A DNA stretch of 64,000 bases from assembly GCF_020829445.1 (NCBI RefSeq), contig NZ_JAIVFV010000006.1, positions 1-64,000 of the forward strand, in the 5' to 3' direction. Origin of the DNA: Nostoc sp. CHAB 5836 (GTDB taxonomy: Bacteria; Cyanobacteriota; Cyanobacteriia; Cyanobacteriales; Nostocaceae). The position numbers were made by a program, and so were the translations under genes. Shown piece after piece: positions 42,952 to 52,260 of the stretch (positions within the stretch are counted from its first letter, which is position 1; every line of letters starts with the position of its first letter). The notes under the pieces are model-generated. The model was not told the DNA's origin. It made no database searches and worked only from the letters and a program-made list of their open reading frames with translations.

Positions 42952-44228
42952 AAGTTAAATTGCTATCGGCGTTAAATGACAATAATGTTGATGTGGCTAA
43001 AACTTGTAGCCAACGTCAATTGGCAATTACAATTTCGGCGATTGCTGGTGAGTTTGACCAAAATCTACCCCTTAACCTCTGCTTGATTTTGGATAGAAGT
43101 GGTTCCATGCATGGACAACCGATTAAAACGGTGATTCAGGCAGTGGAAGGATTAATAGACAGGTTGAAAGTAGGCGATCGTATCTCAGTTGTGGCTTTTT
43201 CCGGTACTGCGTCAGTCATTATCCCTAACCAAGGGATTGAAGACCCCGAAAGCATCAAATCTCAAATAAAAACCAAACTGACTGCTAGCGGCGGCACTGC
43301 CATCGCTGAGGGTTTGGAACTGGGAATTACAGAACTAATGAAGGGTACAAGAGGCGCTGTTTCCCAGGCGTTTCTGCTGACGGATGGGCATGGTGAAAGC
43401 GGTTTGCGGATTTGGAAATGGGATATTGGGCGAGATGACAACAAGCGCTGTCTTAAACTGGCGCAAAAGGCTGCCAAGCTGAACTTAACTATTAATACTT
43501 TCGGATTTGGCAATAGCTGGAATCAGGATTTGCTAGAAAAAATTGCCGATGTCGGTGGTGGAACTTTAGCACATATTGAACATCCTGAACAAGCTGTAGA
43601 TCAATTTAGCCGACTGTTTGGAAGGATTCAGTCTATTGGGCTAACTAATGCCTACTTGCTGTTATCTCTAATGCCCAATGTCCGATTAGCAGAATTGAAA
43701 CCCGTTGCCCAAGTTGCCCCGGACACAATCGAGTTACCAGTGGAACCCGAAGCTGATGGTAGCTTTGCTATCCGTTTGGGAGATTTGATGCAGGATATAG
43801 AACGGGTAATTTTGGCGAACATTTATCTGGGAGAATTGCCAGAAGGTAAACAAGCGATCGCTCATTTGCAAATCCGTTATGATGACCCGTTGGTTAACCA
43901 AGAAGGCTTACTTTCGCCCGTCGTGCCAGTGTATGCAGATGTAGTGCGGGCGTATCAACCGACTTCTAATCCCCAGGTACAACAATCTATTCTAGCATTA
44001 GCGAAGTATCGGCAAACCCAGTTAGCTGAGGCGAAATTGCAACAAGGCGATCGCGCTGGTGCAGCCACGATGTTGCAAACAGCTGCTAAAACCGCTTTAC
44101 AAATCGGGGATAAAGGGGCGGCCACAGTGTTGCAAACTTCCGCCACTCGCTTGCAAGCTGGAGAAGAACTTTCGGAAGCTGACTTGAAAAAAACTAGAAT
44201 TGTATCAAAGACTGTTTTGCAGGAATAG
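42948..44228 (+). CDS. VWA-domain protein, second of a tandem pair
   Basis: 426 residues, clearly homologous along its whole length to the preceding protein (for example identical SLMPNVRLAELKPVAQV and QVQQSILALAKYRQTQLAE stretches). MIDAS DRSGSM (Asp49, Ser51, Ser53) is intact. It has its own insert after the MIDAS Asp loop (ESGLRIWKWDIGRDDNK). The pair probably forms a complex or offers two binding specificities. The partner proteins are unknown; a kinase/phosphatase pair lies about 6 kb upstream. Confidence 0.9.
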   Translation: MKVKLLSALNDNNVDVAKTCSQRQLAITISAIAGEFDQNLPLNLCLILDRSGSMHGQPIKTVIQAVEGLIDRLKVGDRISVVAFSGTASVIIPNQGIEDPESIKSQIKTKLTASGGTAIAEGLELGITELMKGTRGAVSQAFLLTDGHGESGLRIWKWDIGRDDNKRCLKLAQKAAKLNLTINTFGFGNSWNQDLLEKIADVGGGTLAHIEHPEQAVDQFSRLFGRIQSIGLTNAYLLLSLMPNVRLAELKPVAQVAPDTIELPVEPEADGSFAIRLGDLMQDIERVILANIYLGELPEGKQAIAHLQIRYDDPLVNQEGLLSPVVPVYADVVRAYQPTSNPQVQQSILALAKYRQTQLAEAKLQQGDRAGAATMLQTAAKTALQIGDKGAATVLQTSATRLQAGEELSEADLKKTRIVSKTVLQE

Positions 44229-44281
44229 TAAAAATTCAATTGTGCTGATTAACGGTATTAGAAAACTTTAAACAAAATCTA

Positions 44282-44310
44282 TTCAGATATAGCCAATAAA
44301 TGGCTATAAT
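44282..44310 (+). promoter_or_regulatory. candidate sigma70 promoter with palindromic spacer
   Basis: -10 TATAAT at 44305-44310, a weak -35 (ttcaga, 44282-44287), 17-bp spacer. The spacer and the -10 form an 8-bp perfect palindrome (tatagcca / tggctata, loop ataaa), which looks like an operator. Start of transcription is expected near 44317. Confidence 0.6.
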
Positions 44311-44316
44311 CTCTAC

Positions 44317-44607
44317 TGAGAGCAGTAAGAAGCTACCTCAGACTGATTAAGAAGACCTTAATCAATAAAAAAAGTAATCCCGTCAAGGGATAGGGGATGT
44401 CTGGTAGTACATCCAAGGCCACTAATCCCAATATCCAAGGATGTCCATCCTGAATTTGGGGTAGCTTAAACCTAAATTTCAAACGTCTGACTATATTTGA
44501 CTATGAGATTTGGAACTATTAATCCTTAGAATGTAAATGATAGAGTGTACTAAGTAAATAGACCCTAATGATCTGGAGAGCCACTTGGGTTGCTCTCCTT
44601 TTTTGTT
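44317..44607 (+). ncRNA. candidate structured small RNA upstream of argJ
   Basis: About 290 nt between the promoter and a terminator, with no ORF on the + strand. A closing stem pairs aagctacc (44330-44337) with ggtagctt (44460-44467) and extends by a few more pairs. Inside it lie hairpins gattaag/cttaatc, atccc/gggat, ggatgt/acatcc and ggatg/catcc, giving a multi-branched fold. I do not recognise the family (not 6S, tmRNA, SRP or RNase P). It could instead be a leader or attenuator of argJ, but the terminator precedes argJ by 280 bp. Confidence 0.5.
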
Positions 44608-44610
44608 TTT
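44575..44610 (+). terminator. rho-independent terminator
   Basis: Stem ggagagc / gctctcc (7 bp), then a 12-nt tract with eleven T (ttttttgttttt). The best T-tailed terminator in the window. It ends the candidate RNA above. Confidence 0.9.
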
Positions 44611-44892
44611 ATCTTTCGTCATAAGAAAGGTAAAAAGAATTATGTTAATCGCCAACTGGTGCATTATTATTACCATGAGCAAATAAACTGGCAATAAGAG
44701 GGAGTGGGGAGACATAATTCTAGTTCCCCGAATCTCATGTTTGGGATTCGGGGTTAGGGGATGAGGCCTATCAAGGGAATGGCACATTTGGTATGCTCCC
44801 ATGACTAATAACTCCTAAGTCGTAACTCAAAACTCAGCACTTTTGTAAAGCACAAATTGATCTATCCAACCTGATAGTTGTAAGGAAGAATA

Positions 44893-46206
44893 ATGGCAGA
44901 TTGGCAAGAAATAACAGGTGGTATCACAGCACCAAGGGGGTATCAGGCGGCGGGAATTACCGCAGGGTTGAAACCTTCGGGGTTGCCAGATTTAGCTTTG
45001 ATATTCTCAGAGGTGGAAGCGATCGCAGCTGGTGTATTCACCACTAGCCAAGTTAAAGCTGCCTGCGTAGAATATTGTCGCCAACGCTTGCAAGCTAAAC
45101 CTAGCGTTCGTGCCATCCTTTGCAACGCTGGACAAGCAAACGCCGCTACAGGAACTCAAGGCTACCTTGATACCCTAGAATCTGCTCTAGCAGTAGGTCA
45201 AGCACTAAACATCCCATCTGAATCTGTATTATTGGCTTCCACTGGTGTAATTGGTCAAAGAATTAAGATGGATGCTTTGCGAAGTGGGATTCCCAAGGTA
45301 GTAGCAGCACTATCAGAAACAGGCTCAGATGCCGCCGCCGGAGCGATTATCACTACAGACTTGGTAACAAAATCCATTGCCCTAGAGACAACTATAAGCG
45401 ACCGCCCGGTACGAATTGGCGGCATTGCCAAAGGTTCCGGTATGATTCACCCCAACATGGCAACTATGCTGGCATTTGTGACTTGTGATGCTGTGGTTTC
45501 GCCTCACCTTTGGCAGCAGATGTTAGCAAGGGCAGCTGATAGAAGCTTTAATTCCATTACTGTAGATGGTGACACCAGCACCAACGACAGCTTAATTGCC
45601 TTGGCAAACGGTCAATCTCGCACCCCCGCAATTACAGAATGGGGCGCAGAAGCAGAGAAATTAGAGGCGATGTTAACAGCAGTTTGCCAGCATTTAGCCA
45701 AAGCGATCGCTCGTGATGGTGAAGGCGCAACCTGTCTCATTGAAGTGGAAGTAACAGGGGCCCATGATGAACTCTCAGCCCGACAAATAGCTAAAACCAT
45801 CGCTGGTTCATCCTTAGTTAAATCTGCAATCTTTGGACGCGATCCAAATTGGGGACGCATCGCCGCCGCCGCCGGACGTGCAGGTGTGCCCTTTGAGCAA
45901 GAAAACCTGCAAATTAAGCTAGGGGATTTTTTAATGTTAGAAAATGGGCAACCTCTAGAATTTGACCGTGCAGCAGCAAGTGCTTATTTGAAAAAAGCAG
46001 TTGTTGATTCTTCTTTACCCAAAGACTTCATTGCCACCAATAATAGTAATGATTTATCCTTTGACAGAAGCACTATCAAGGCTCAACGACTAGATAATCC
46101 AGTGATCATTGCAGTCAGCGTTGGCAATGGTTATGGCTCAGGTAAAGCTTGGGGTTGCGATTTAAGCTACGACTATGTGAGAATTAATGCCGAATATACT
46201 ACGTAA
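44893..46206 (+). CDS. argJ: glutamate N-acetyltransferase / N-acetylglutamate synthase ArgJ
   Basis: Bifunctional arginine-pathway enzyme that recycles the acetyl group from N-acetylornithine to glutamate. 437 residues as a self-cleaving Ntn hydrolase. The cleavage site with the nucleophile Thr is in HPNMATMLAFVTCD, splitting the alpha and beta chains near residue 195. Other family landmarks are TTSQVKAACVEYCR and GRDPNWGRIAAAAGRAG. RBS taaggaag is 6 nt before the ATG. Monocistronic. A preceding candidate small RNA could bear on its control. Confidence 0.96.
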   Translation: MADWQEITGGITAPRGYQAAGITAGLKPSGLPDLALIFSEVEAIAAGVFTTSQVKAACVEYCRQRLQAKPSVRAILCNAGQANAATGTQGYLDTLESALAVGQALNIPSESVLLASTGVIGQRIKMDALRSGIPKVVAALSETGSDAAAGAIITTDLVTKSIALETTISDRPVRIGGIAKGSGMIHPNMATMLAFVTCDAVVSPHLWQQMLARAADRSFNSITVDGDTSTNDSLIALANGQSRTPAITEWGAEAEKLEAMLTAVCQHLAKAIARDGEGATCLIEVEVTGAHDELSARQIAKTIAGSSLVKSAIFGRDPNWGRIAAAAGRAGVPFEQENLQIKLGDFLMLENGQPLEFDRAAASAYLKKAVVDSSLPKDFIATNNSNDLSFDRSTIKAQRLDNPVIIAVSVGNGYGSGKAWGCDLSYDYVRINAEYTT

Positions 46207-46210
46207 CATC

Positions 46211-46355
46211 TAAGTAGCTCGGCGCAATTAAAGTTAACTGGCTAAGGCTGTCATTTGTCATTTGTCATTTGTCATTTGTCATTTGTCATTTGTAAGGGTT
46301 TTAAGCTTATTTACGTTTCGTCACATACTTGAGTTTTTTCGCACCAACGTACTTA
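46211..46355 (-). mobile_element. MITE family A, copy 3 (inverted)
   Basis: Reverse orientation. Ends taagtagctcggcgc and gcaccaacgtactta, with a core of six perfect catttgt heptamers: the longest clean array among the copies. Confidence 0.9.
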
Positions 46356-46631
46356 ATTTGAGGTTGATACAAATATGTTGGTAGGGGCGCATAGCTACCT
46401 GTTGTGTTGTTTCAGGCTTTTCTTAATTATCGTGCCATCGACAAGTGTTATTTGACCTCTCCCCCAACCCCTCTCCGACACGGAGAGGGGAGCAAAAGCT
46501 GAATTTTTCGTTGCTCCTCCCTTTCCGTTTCCCAGAGGCAGGCTGGGAGGGAGAGGTTCGTCGAACTCACGTTAATTACGTGCGATCGCAAATAAACCAT
46601 GCTGTGCCCTTACGAAAGATGTGGTTTTTAA

Positions 46632-46781
46632 CCCAATACAGTTCAGTTAAGGCTAAAACTCTTTGTCAAAGTCAATTTTGTTAACGAACCGCAAAGGCCC
46701 CATTCGCGCAGCGTCTCGTAAGAGTTGGACGCAAAGGAAGAGAAGAGAGAAGGAAGAAATGCTTAACCCAAGTGTATTGGG
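46632..46781. mobile_element. 150-bp element with cccaatac...gtattggg ends
   Basis: Imperfect 19-bp inverted ends (cccaatacagttcagttaa against cccaatacacttgggttaa). The interior has aaggctaaaactctttg and a gcaaaggaagagaagagag stretch. A rearranged reverse copy is at 54660-54772; end fragments lie at 16957 and 31890. Confidence 0.6.
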
Positions 46782-46866
46782 CTATCAAGATTTTTGCACA
46801 TTTGAGATGCTCTGTTACGAAGAACTTGCTTACCCATCAATTTCAACTTGGGAGATGTACAGCAGA

Positions 46867-47036
46867 TTGACACTCCCCTGCCTAAAGGCGAGGGGATTCT
46901 TAAGACCTCACGGCCAAAATATCCTGTTTACACAGGTTCCCAGGCTCACCACGTTTGCACTCGTCGTGCGTAGTGATATCTCCTCAAGGTTTTTCGGGCG
47001 TAGACTTTCCCCCAGCCCGGGGGTAGGTTTTTAAAT
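46867..47036 (-). mobile_element. solo IS605-type right end with presumptive omega RNA region
   Basis: Read on the minus strand, the stretch ends in hairpin cccctcgcc/ggcagggg followed by agtgtcaa, the form of IS200/IS605 right ends. Upstream of it are several small stems. No tnpA or tnpB ORF is present. Either a deletion remnant or a non-autonomous copy. Confidence 0.55.
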
Positions 47037-47040
47037 CTTG

Positions 47041-47589
47041 TACTGATTGAATTATTCTAACATGGCTGAGTCCTAAAGGACTCAATTAGCCTTCTCCCAA
47101 AGGGAGACGCAAGCGCGAACATCACGCAGCCTAAAGTACGGAATACGCAACTAGGTTGCTGTTCCTCAAGGGTTTTCGGCATATTTTCTATAAGCCGAAA
47201 TAGCAAATAGTAAAAAAAATAATAGTCTCCATAGATAAAAATTTATACATCGAGACTATTCATATCCTTCAGGAAAATAGATAAGTTTTTCCTTATATAT
47301 CCAATTTAATATTTTTAATATTTATTTAATAAATCCAGGTTCCGAGTGAACAAATTAGGCTTCAAAGGCTGTAAACTGATTTCAACAAGGTGAATGAGAT
47401 CTCTGCATCACACTAGAAAGCAGAGCCAATAAGTTAGCCTTTTGTATAGGTAGCCATATCATTTATGATACGGCCGCGTTGGGGATGCCAAATCTAGCTT
47501 GATTAATCATTAATAGCGCAATCAACATAACGTTTTTTGCCCGAATTTTCATAGCTATAAAAATAAAAGTTGCGTTTTCAGGAGATATT
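47041..47589. promoter_or_regulatory. cmpA upstream region with inverted repeat 47221-47260
   Basis: No gene. Contains a 9-bp inverted repeat (aatagtctc / gagactatt, 22-nt spacer) at 47221-47260 and AT-rich palindromes (atttatttaataaat at about 47329; ttaatcattaa at about 47500). LysR-type CmpR sites (TTA-N7/8-TAA) would be expected here if the operon is cmp, but I cannot fix one. RBS aggaga before the cmpA ATG. Confidence 0.4.
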
Positions 47590-48972
47590 ATGACAGAATT
47601 TTTTCATCAAATTTCCCGTCGCAAATTCATCCTCACAGCCGGAGCATCTGCTGGTACTGTATTCCTCAAAGGCTGTTTCGGCAATCCCCCTGAAAATCTG
47701 ACTGGCGGAAGCACTCCAGCACAACCAGCAGCTCAACCGATTGCTAATATTAGTCCTGAACAAGCACCAGAAACTACTACAGTCCAACTGGGATATATCC
47801 CCATTGTAGAAGCGGCTCCTTTAATTATTGCGAAAGAAAAAGGTTTTTTTGCCAAGTATGGTATGACCGAGGTTAACCTTTCTAAGCAAGCCTCTTGGGG
47901 TTCAGCACGAGACAACGTAGAAATTGGTTCGGCGGGTGGTGGTATAGATGGCGGTCAATGGCAGATGCCAATGCCACATTTAATTACAGAAGGTTTAATT
48001 ACCAAGGGGAATCAAAAAATTCCCATGTATGTCTTGTGTCAATTGGTTACACATGGAAATGGAATTGCGATCGCAAACAAGCACCTTGGCAAAGGTATTG
48101 GTTTAAAACTCGATGGCGCCAAGTCTTTATTTAAGGAACTAAAATCCTCCACACCCTTCACTGCTGCATTTACATTTCCCCACGTTAACCAGGATTTGTG
48201 GATTCGTTATTGGTTAGCTGCTAGTGGTATAGATCCGGATGCAGATGTCAAGCTAGCAACAGTTCCTGCGGCTCAAACTGTTGCCAACATGAAAACGGGA
48301 ACGATGGATGCTTTTAGTACTGGCGACCCGTGGCCTTATCGCATCGTCAAGGATAAAATTGGCTTTATGGCAACATTAACCGCAGAAATTTGGAAGAATC
48401 ATCCTGAAGAATACTTTGCGATGAAAGCCGATTGGGTTGACAAAAATCCCAAGGCCACAAAAGCGCTACTCAAAGGCATTATGGAGGCACAGCAGTGGTT
48501 AGATAACTTTGATAACCGCGAAGAAGCAGCGAAAATACTGGCTGTACGAAATTATTTCAATCTATCTTCACCTGAGATCCTTTTAAATCCATATCAAGGC
48601 AAGTATGACATGGGTGATGGTCGCCAAATTGATGATAAATCAATGGCAGCTTATTACTGGAAAGATGAAAAAGGCAGTGTTTCTTATCCCTATAAGACTC
48701 ATGATTTGTGGTTCATCACTGAAAATGTTCGTTGGGGATTTTTACCAAAAGATTACCTAGCCAATAATGCTGCCAAGGCTAAGGAACTTATTGATAAAGT
48801 GAACCGCGAAGATATTTGGAAAGAAGCAGCTAAAGAATTGGGAATTGCTGCTGCTGACATCCCCACAAATACATCCCGTGGTGTAGAAGAGTTTTTTGAC
48901 GGCATCAAATTTGACCCCGAAAAGCCAGAAGAATATTTGAAGAGTCTCAACATCAAGAAGGTCAGTATTTAG
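47590..48972 (+). CDS. cmpA: bicarbonate ABC transporter substrate-binding lipoprotein CmpA
   Basis: Binds bicarbonate in the periplasm for the BCT1 transporter. 460 residues. The signal has twin Arg ([10 protein letters not shown]) and a lipobox ending FLKGC, so it is exported folded and lipid-anchored. The ligand-binding landmarks of the NrtA/CmpA family are present ([27 protein letters not shown]). I choose CmpA over nitrate-binding NrtA because HPEEYF has Glu where NrtA has Lys (HPEK), the residue that contacts nitrate, and because no nirA or narB is near. First gene of cmpABCD. Confidence 0.85.
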   Translation: MTEFFHQISRRKFILTAGASAGTVFLKGCFGNPPENLTGGSTPAQPAAQPIANISPEQAPETTTVQLGYIPIVEAAPLIIAKEKGFFAKYGMTEVNLSKQASWGSARDNVEIGSAGGGIDGGQWQMPMPHLITEGLITKGNQKIPMYVLCQLVTHGNGIAIANKHLGKGIGLKLDGAKSLFKELKSSTPFTAAFTFPHVNQDLWIRYWLAASGIDPDADVKLATVPAAQTVANMKTGTMDAFSTGDPWPYRIVKDKIGFMATLTAEIWKNHPEEYFAMKADWVDKNPKATKALLKGIMEAQQWLDNFDNREEAAKILAVRNYFNLSSPEILLNPYQGKYDMGDGRQIDDKSMAAYYWKDEKGSVSYPYKTHDLWFITENVRWGFLPKDYLANNAAKAKELIDKVNREDIWKEAAKELGIAAADIPTNTSRGVEEFFDGIKFDPEKPEEYLKSLNIKKVSI

Positions 48973-49062
48973 TCATTGGTCATTAGTCATTGGTCATTGG
49001 TCATTGGTCATTAGTCATTAGTATTTACAAAGGACAAAGGACAAAGGACAAAGGACAAATAA
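48970..49062. repeat. (cattggt)n and (aaggaca)n arrays between cmpA and cmpB
   Basis: Seven cattggt/cattagt units then four aaggaca units fill the 115-bp gap, ending just before the cmpB RBS (gaggaga). Confidence 0.9.
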
Positions 49063-49087
49063 AAAAATTTGAGGAGAACACAGCATC

Positions 49088-49927
49088 ATGACAGTCGCCC
49101 AAAAACGCCCTACAAGCCCTGGATTGAGTAATAGTTTTATATCTGGTCTGCAAAAGCAATTTCCTGACCTGATACCGCCAGCGATCGCTATTCTGATATT
49201 TCTAGTTGTGTGGCAATTATTTGCCTTTACTCCTGGCGCGACACTACCGGGGCCCATACAGGTTGTGCAAGATACTTGGATCTTGATTTTGTATCCTTTT
49301 TATGACAAAGGCGGCACTGATAAAGGACTTTTTTGGCAGATTTTAGCCAGTTTGCAACGGGTTGGAATCAGTTATAGCCTAGCAGCAATTGTTGGTATTG
49401 CTTTGGGCATTTTGATTGGGGTTAATCAAACAATGTCCAAGGCATTAGATCCCATTTTCCAACTACTGCGGACAGTACCGCCATTGGCTTGGGTGCCAAT
49501 TTCCTTAGCAGCACTGCGACAAAACGAACCAGCAGCCCTATTCGTGATTTTTATCACCGCAATTTGGCCGATCTTAATTAACACTGCTGTGGGTGTAACT
49601 CAAATTCCCCAAGATTACAACAACGTCGCCAAAGTTCTGCAACTCAGCCGCAAAGAGTATTTCTTTAATATTCTCATACCTGCCGCCTTACCCTACATTT
49701 TTACTGGCTTGAGAATTGCCATTGGTTTGGCTTGGTTGGCAATTATCGCAGCAGAAATCGTCATGTCTGGTATTGTCGGCATTGGCTTTTTCATCTGGAA
49801 CGCCTATCAAAATAACAGCGTGAGTGAAGTGATTTTGGCTCTAATTTATATCGGCGTTGTCGGTCTTGTGCTAGATAAAATCATGGTTTGGCTTCAAAAC
49901 AAGATTTTACCAGCAGAACAGAAGTAG
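49088..49927 (+). CDS. cmpB: bicarbonate ABC transporter permease CmpB
   Basis: Inner-membrane permease of BCT1. 279 residues with about six membrane helices (first at about 34-54, AIAILIFLVVWQLFAF). The EAA coupling loop is EYFFNILIPAALPYIFTGLRI, which contacts the ATPases CmpC/CmpD. NrtB and SsuC are close relatives. The assignment follows from CmpA and gene order. Confidence 0.88.
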   Translation: MTVAQKRPTSPGLSNSFISGLQKQFPDLIPPAIAILIFLVVWQLFAFTPGATLPGPIQVVQDTWILILYPFYDKGGTDKGLFWQILASLQRVGISYSLAAIVGIALGILIGVNQTMSKALDPIFQLLRTVPPLAWVPISLAALRQNEPAALFVIFITAIWPILINTAVGVTQIPQDYNNVAKVLQLSRKEYFFNILIPAALPYIFTGLRIAIGLAWLAIIAAEIVMSGIVGIGFFIWNAYQNNSVSEVILALIYIGVVGLVLDKIMVWLQNKILPAEQK

Positions 49928-50009
49928 GGATGGAAAATTCCTAACCCCAATCCCTAATCCCCTCCAGGGGGCCCACCTTCCCCACTCCCCACTCTAATCC
50001 CCACTCCCT

Positions 50010-52016
50010 ATGTCTATATTTGTTGCTGTCGATCAAATTGATAAAGTTTTTGAGTTAACCGGTGGTGGTCAATATATCGCCCTGAAAGGAATTGACCTGC
50101 AAATTAAAAAAGGAGAATTCGTTTCTCTGGTTGGTCACTCCGGTTGCGGAAAATCCACGCTATTAAACATGATTGCCGGTTTGGATTTGCCTAGTGAAGG
50201 TGTTGTCACCCTAGAAGGACAAAGAATTATCAAACCGGGGCCAGACCGGATGGTGGTATTTCAAAATTATTCCCTATTACCTTGGCGGACGGTACGAGAA
50301 AATATCGCCCTGGCGGTGGACTCGGTAATGAAAGGTCTACCCGATCCAGAACGCAAGGCAATTATCAATAAACATATTGATATGGTGGGTTTGCGTCCCC
50401 ATGCTGATAAACAACCAGGAATGTTATCAGGTGGACAAAAACAGCGAGTTGCGATCGCCCGCGCCTTAGCAATTCGTCCCAAATTACTCTTGCTAGATGA
50501 ACCCTTTGGTGCATTGGACGCACTTACACGGGGCAATTTGCAAGAACAGCTGATGCAAATCTGCGAAGAAAATGAAGTTACCGCGGTGATGGTAACACAT
50601 GATATCGATGAAGCGGTGCTGTTATCTGACAGAATTGTGATGCTGACCAACGGCCCCGAATCTAAAATTGGGGACATTTTAGAAGTCGATATTCCCAGAC
50701 CCCGCAAGCGGATGGAAGTAGTAAAACATCCTAGCTACTACAGCTTGCGCAGTGAGATGATTTACTTCCTCAATCAGCAAAAACGGGTCAAAAAAATTCG
50801 GGCGCGAAAAACTGCCGACATTGCCCGTCATGGATTGGAAAAAGTTAACGTAGAAATTGGCTTTTTACCTCTGACAGCTTGCGCCCCCTTAGCAGTTGCG
50901 AAAGAAAAAGGCTTCTTTGTCAAGCATGGTTTAGATGAAGTTAACCTCGTGCGGGAAAGTAGCTGGCGGGGTATAGAAGATGGCATGAGTGGTGGTTATT
51001 TGGATGCGGCTCAAATGCCTTCAGGGATGCCGATGTGGCTAACTTTGGGAGGACACAATAACCAACCTCTGCCCGTTGTCAGTGCCCTCACCATGACTCG
51101 CAACGGTAACGCCATCACCTTGGCAAAACGCTTTTACGACCAAGGCGTACACACTTTATCAGACTTCAAAAGATACCTGCTTCGCACCCGCGAACAACGG
51201 CATACAATGGGGGTAGTCCATGCTGCATCTATGCACAACTTGCTGCTGCGTTACTGGTTAGCAGCTGGTGGAATTGACCCCGATAGCGATGTGGATATAA
51301 AGACCATTCCCCCAGCGCAGATGGTAGCTGACCTAAAAACCGGAAGCATTGATGGTTACTGCGTCGGCGAACCTTGGAACTACCGCGCTGCTGTGGAAAA
51401 TATCGGCTTTACCATCGCTACCGACTTAGAAGTTTGGTTCGGACACCCCGGTAAAGTTCTTGGTGTGCGGGAAGATTGGGCAGAAAATTATCCAAATACG
51501 CATATCGCCTTAACCAAAGCTTTGCTAGAAGCTTGCCAGTATTGTGCAAATCCCGAAAATGCCCAAGAAATTCGCCGAATTTTAGCAGGGCGAGAGTATG
51601 TCAGCACTGATTTAGAATACATTCAACTCGAAGATCCAGATAGTCTTACCTGTGATTTAAACCATCCGTTGCGAGACTATGCCCATCACCAGTTTTATTC
51701 TGAATCTGCCATTAACCGCCCCAGTCGCACCGAACAAATTTGGATTATGAGTCAATTGGCGCGTTGGGGTGATACTCCCTTTCCTAGAAATTGGGTAGAA
51801 GTTGTGGAACGGGTGTGTCGAGTGCGTGTTTTCAGCACCGCCGCACGGGAATTAGGTTTGGATATTAGCTATATTCGCCAACCCATCAAACTGTTCGATG
51901 GTACTCCCTTTAACGCCGATGATCCGATCGCCTATCTCAACACTTTAGATATTAAACGTGATTTTTCAATCGCCGAAGTTGTTCTTGATGCACCAAGAAG
52001 AAAACTCGCGTCATGA
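50010..52016 (+). CDS. cmpC: CmpC: ABC ATPase fused to CmpA-like regulatory domain
   Basis: 668 residues. ATPase at 1-260: Walker A GHSGCGKST, signature LSGGQKQR, Walker B LLLLDEPFGALD, His in VMVTHDIDEA. From about 280 to the end is a CmpA-like solute-binding domain (VEIGFLPLTACAPLAVAKEKG, DGYCVGEPWNYRAAVENIGF) without a signal peptide, so it sits in the cytosol. The equivalent NrtC domain mediates inhibition of transport. One of two unequal ATPases; CmpD is the other. Confidence 0.92.
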   Translation: MSIFVAVDQIDKVFELTGGGQYIALKGIDLQIKKGEFVSLVGHSGCGKSTLLNMIAGLDLPSEGVVTLEGQRIIKPGPDRMVVFQNYSLLPWRTVRENIALAVDSVMKGLPDPERKAIINKHIDMVGLRPHADKQPGMLSGGQKQRVAIARALAIRPKLLLLDEPFGALDALTRGNLQEQLMQICEENEVTAVMVTHDIDEAVLLSDRIVMLTNGPESKIGDILEVDIPRPRKRMEVVKHPSYYSLRSEMIYFLNQQKRVKKIRARKTADIARHGLEKVNVEIGFLPLTACAPLAVAKEKGFFVKHGLDEVNLVRESSWRGIEDGMSGGYLDAAQMPSGMPMWLTLGGHNNQPLPVVSALTMTRNGNAITLAKRFYDQGVHTLSDFKRYLLRTREQRHTMGVVHAASMHNLLLRYWLAAGGIDPDSDVDIKTIPPAQMVADLKTGSIDGYCVGEPWNYRAAVENIGFTIATDLEVWFGHPGKVLGVREDWAENYPNTHIALTKALLEACQYCANPENAQEIRRILAGREYVSTDLEYIQLEDPDSLTCDLNHPLRDYAHHQFYSESAINRPSRTEQIWIMSQLARWGDTPFPRNWVEVVERVCRVRVFSTAARELGLDISYIRQPIKLFDGTPFNADDPIAYLNTLDIKRDFSIAEVVLDAPRRKLAS

Positions 52017-52218
52017 AAGGGAACTCTTAGGAAACTAAGCCACCCACTAACTCCATTAACCACCCTCTGAACTCCATTCATGATCTGATTTTTCACGCCA
52101 TGTGGAAAAACCAACAAAAGACCTAACCCCCTACCCCCTTCCCTTGTAGGGAAGGGGGAAAATTCAAAGCCTCTCCCCTTCTAAGGGAGAGGAATGGAAG
52201 TGAGGTCAGAATATTCAG
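52017..52218. repeat. hairpin repeat between cmpC and cmpD
   Basis: ccccttcccttgtagggaag and cctctccccttctaagggag hairpins, the same core type as at 33733 and 59883. No gene. Confidence 0.6.
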
Positions 52219-52260
52219 TTGCACATCGCCTACATTAAGCTTTTTAATCGCCAAATCGCT

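Noticed and set aside
46663-47034. 123-residue plus-strand ORF
   Set aside because: Spans the dispersed element and the IS605 end; the composition is that of translated repeats.
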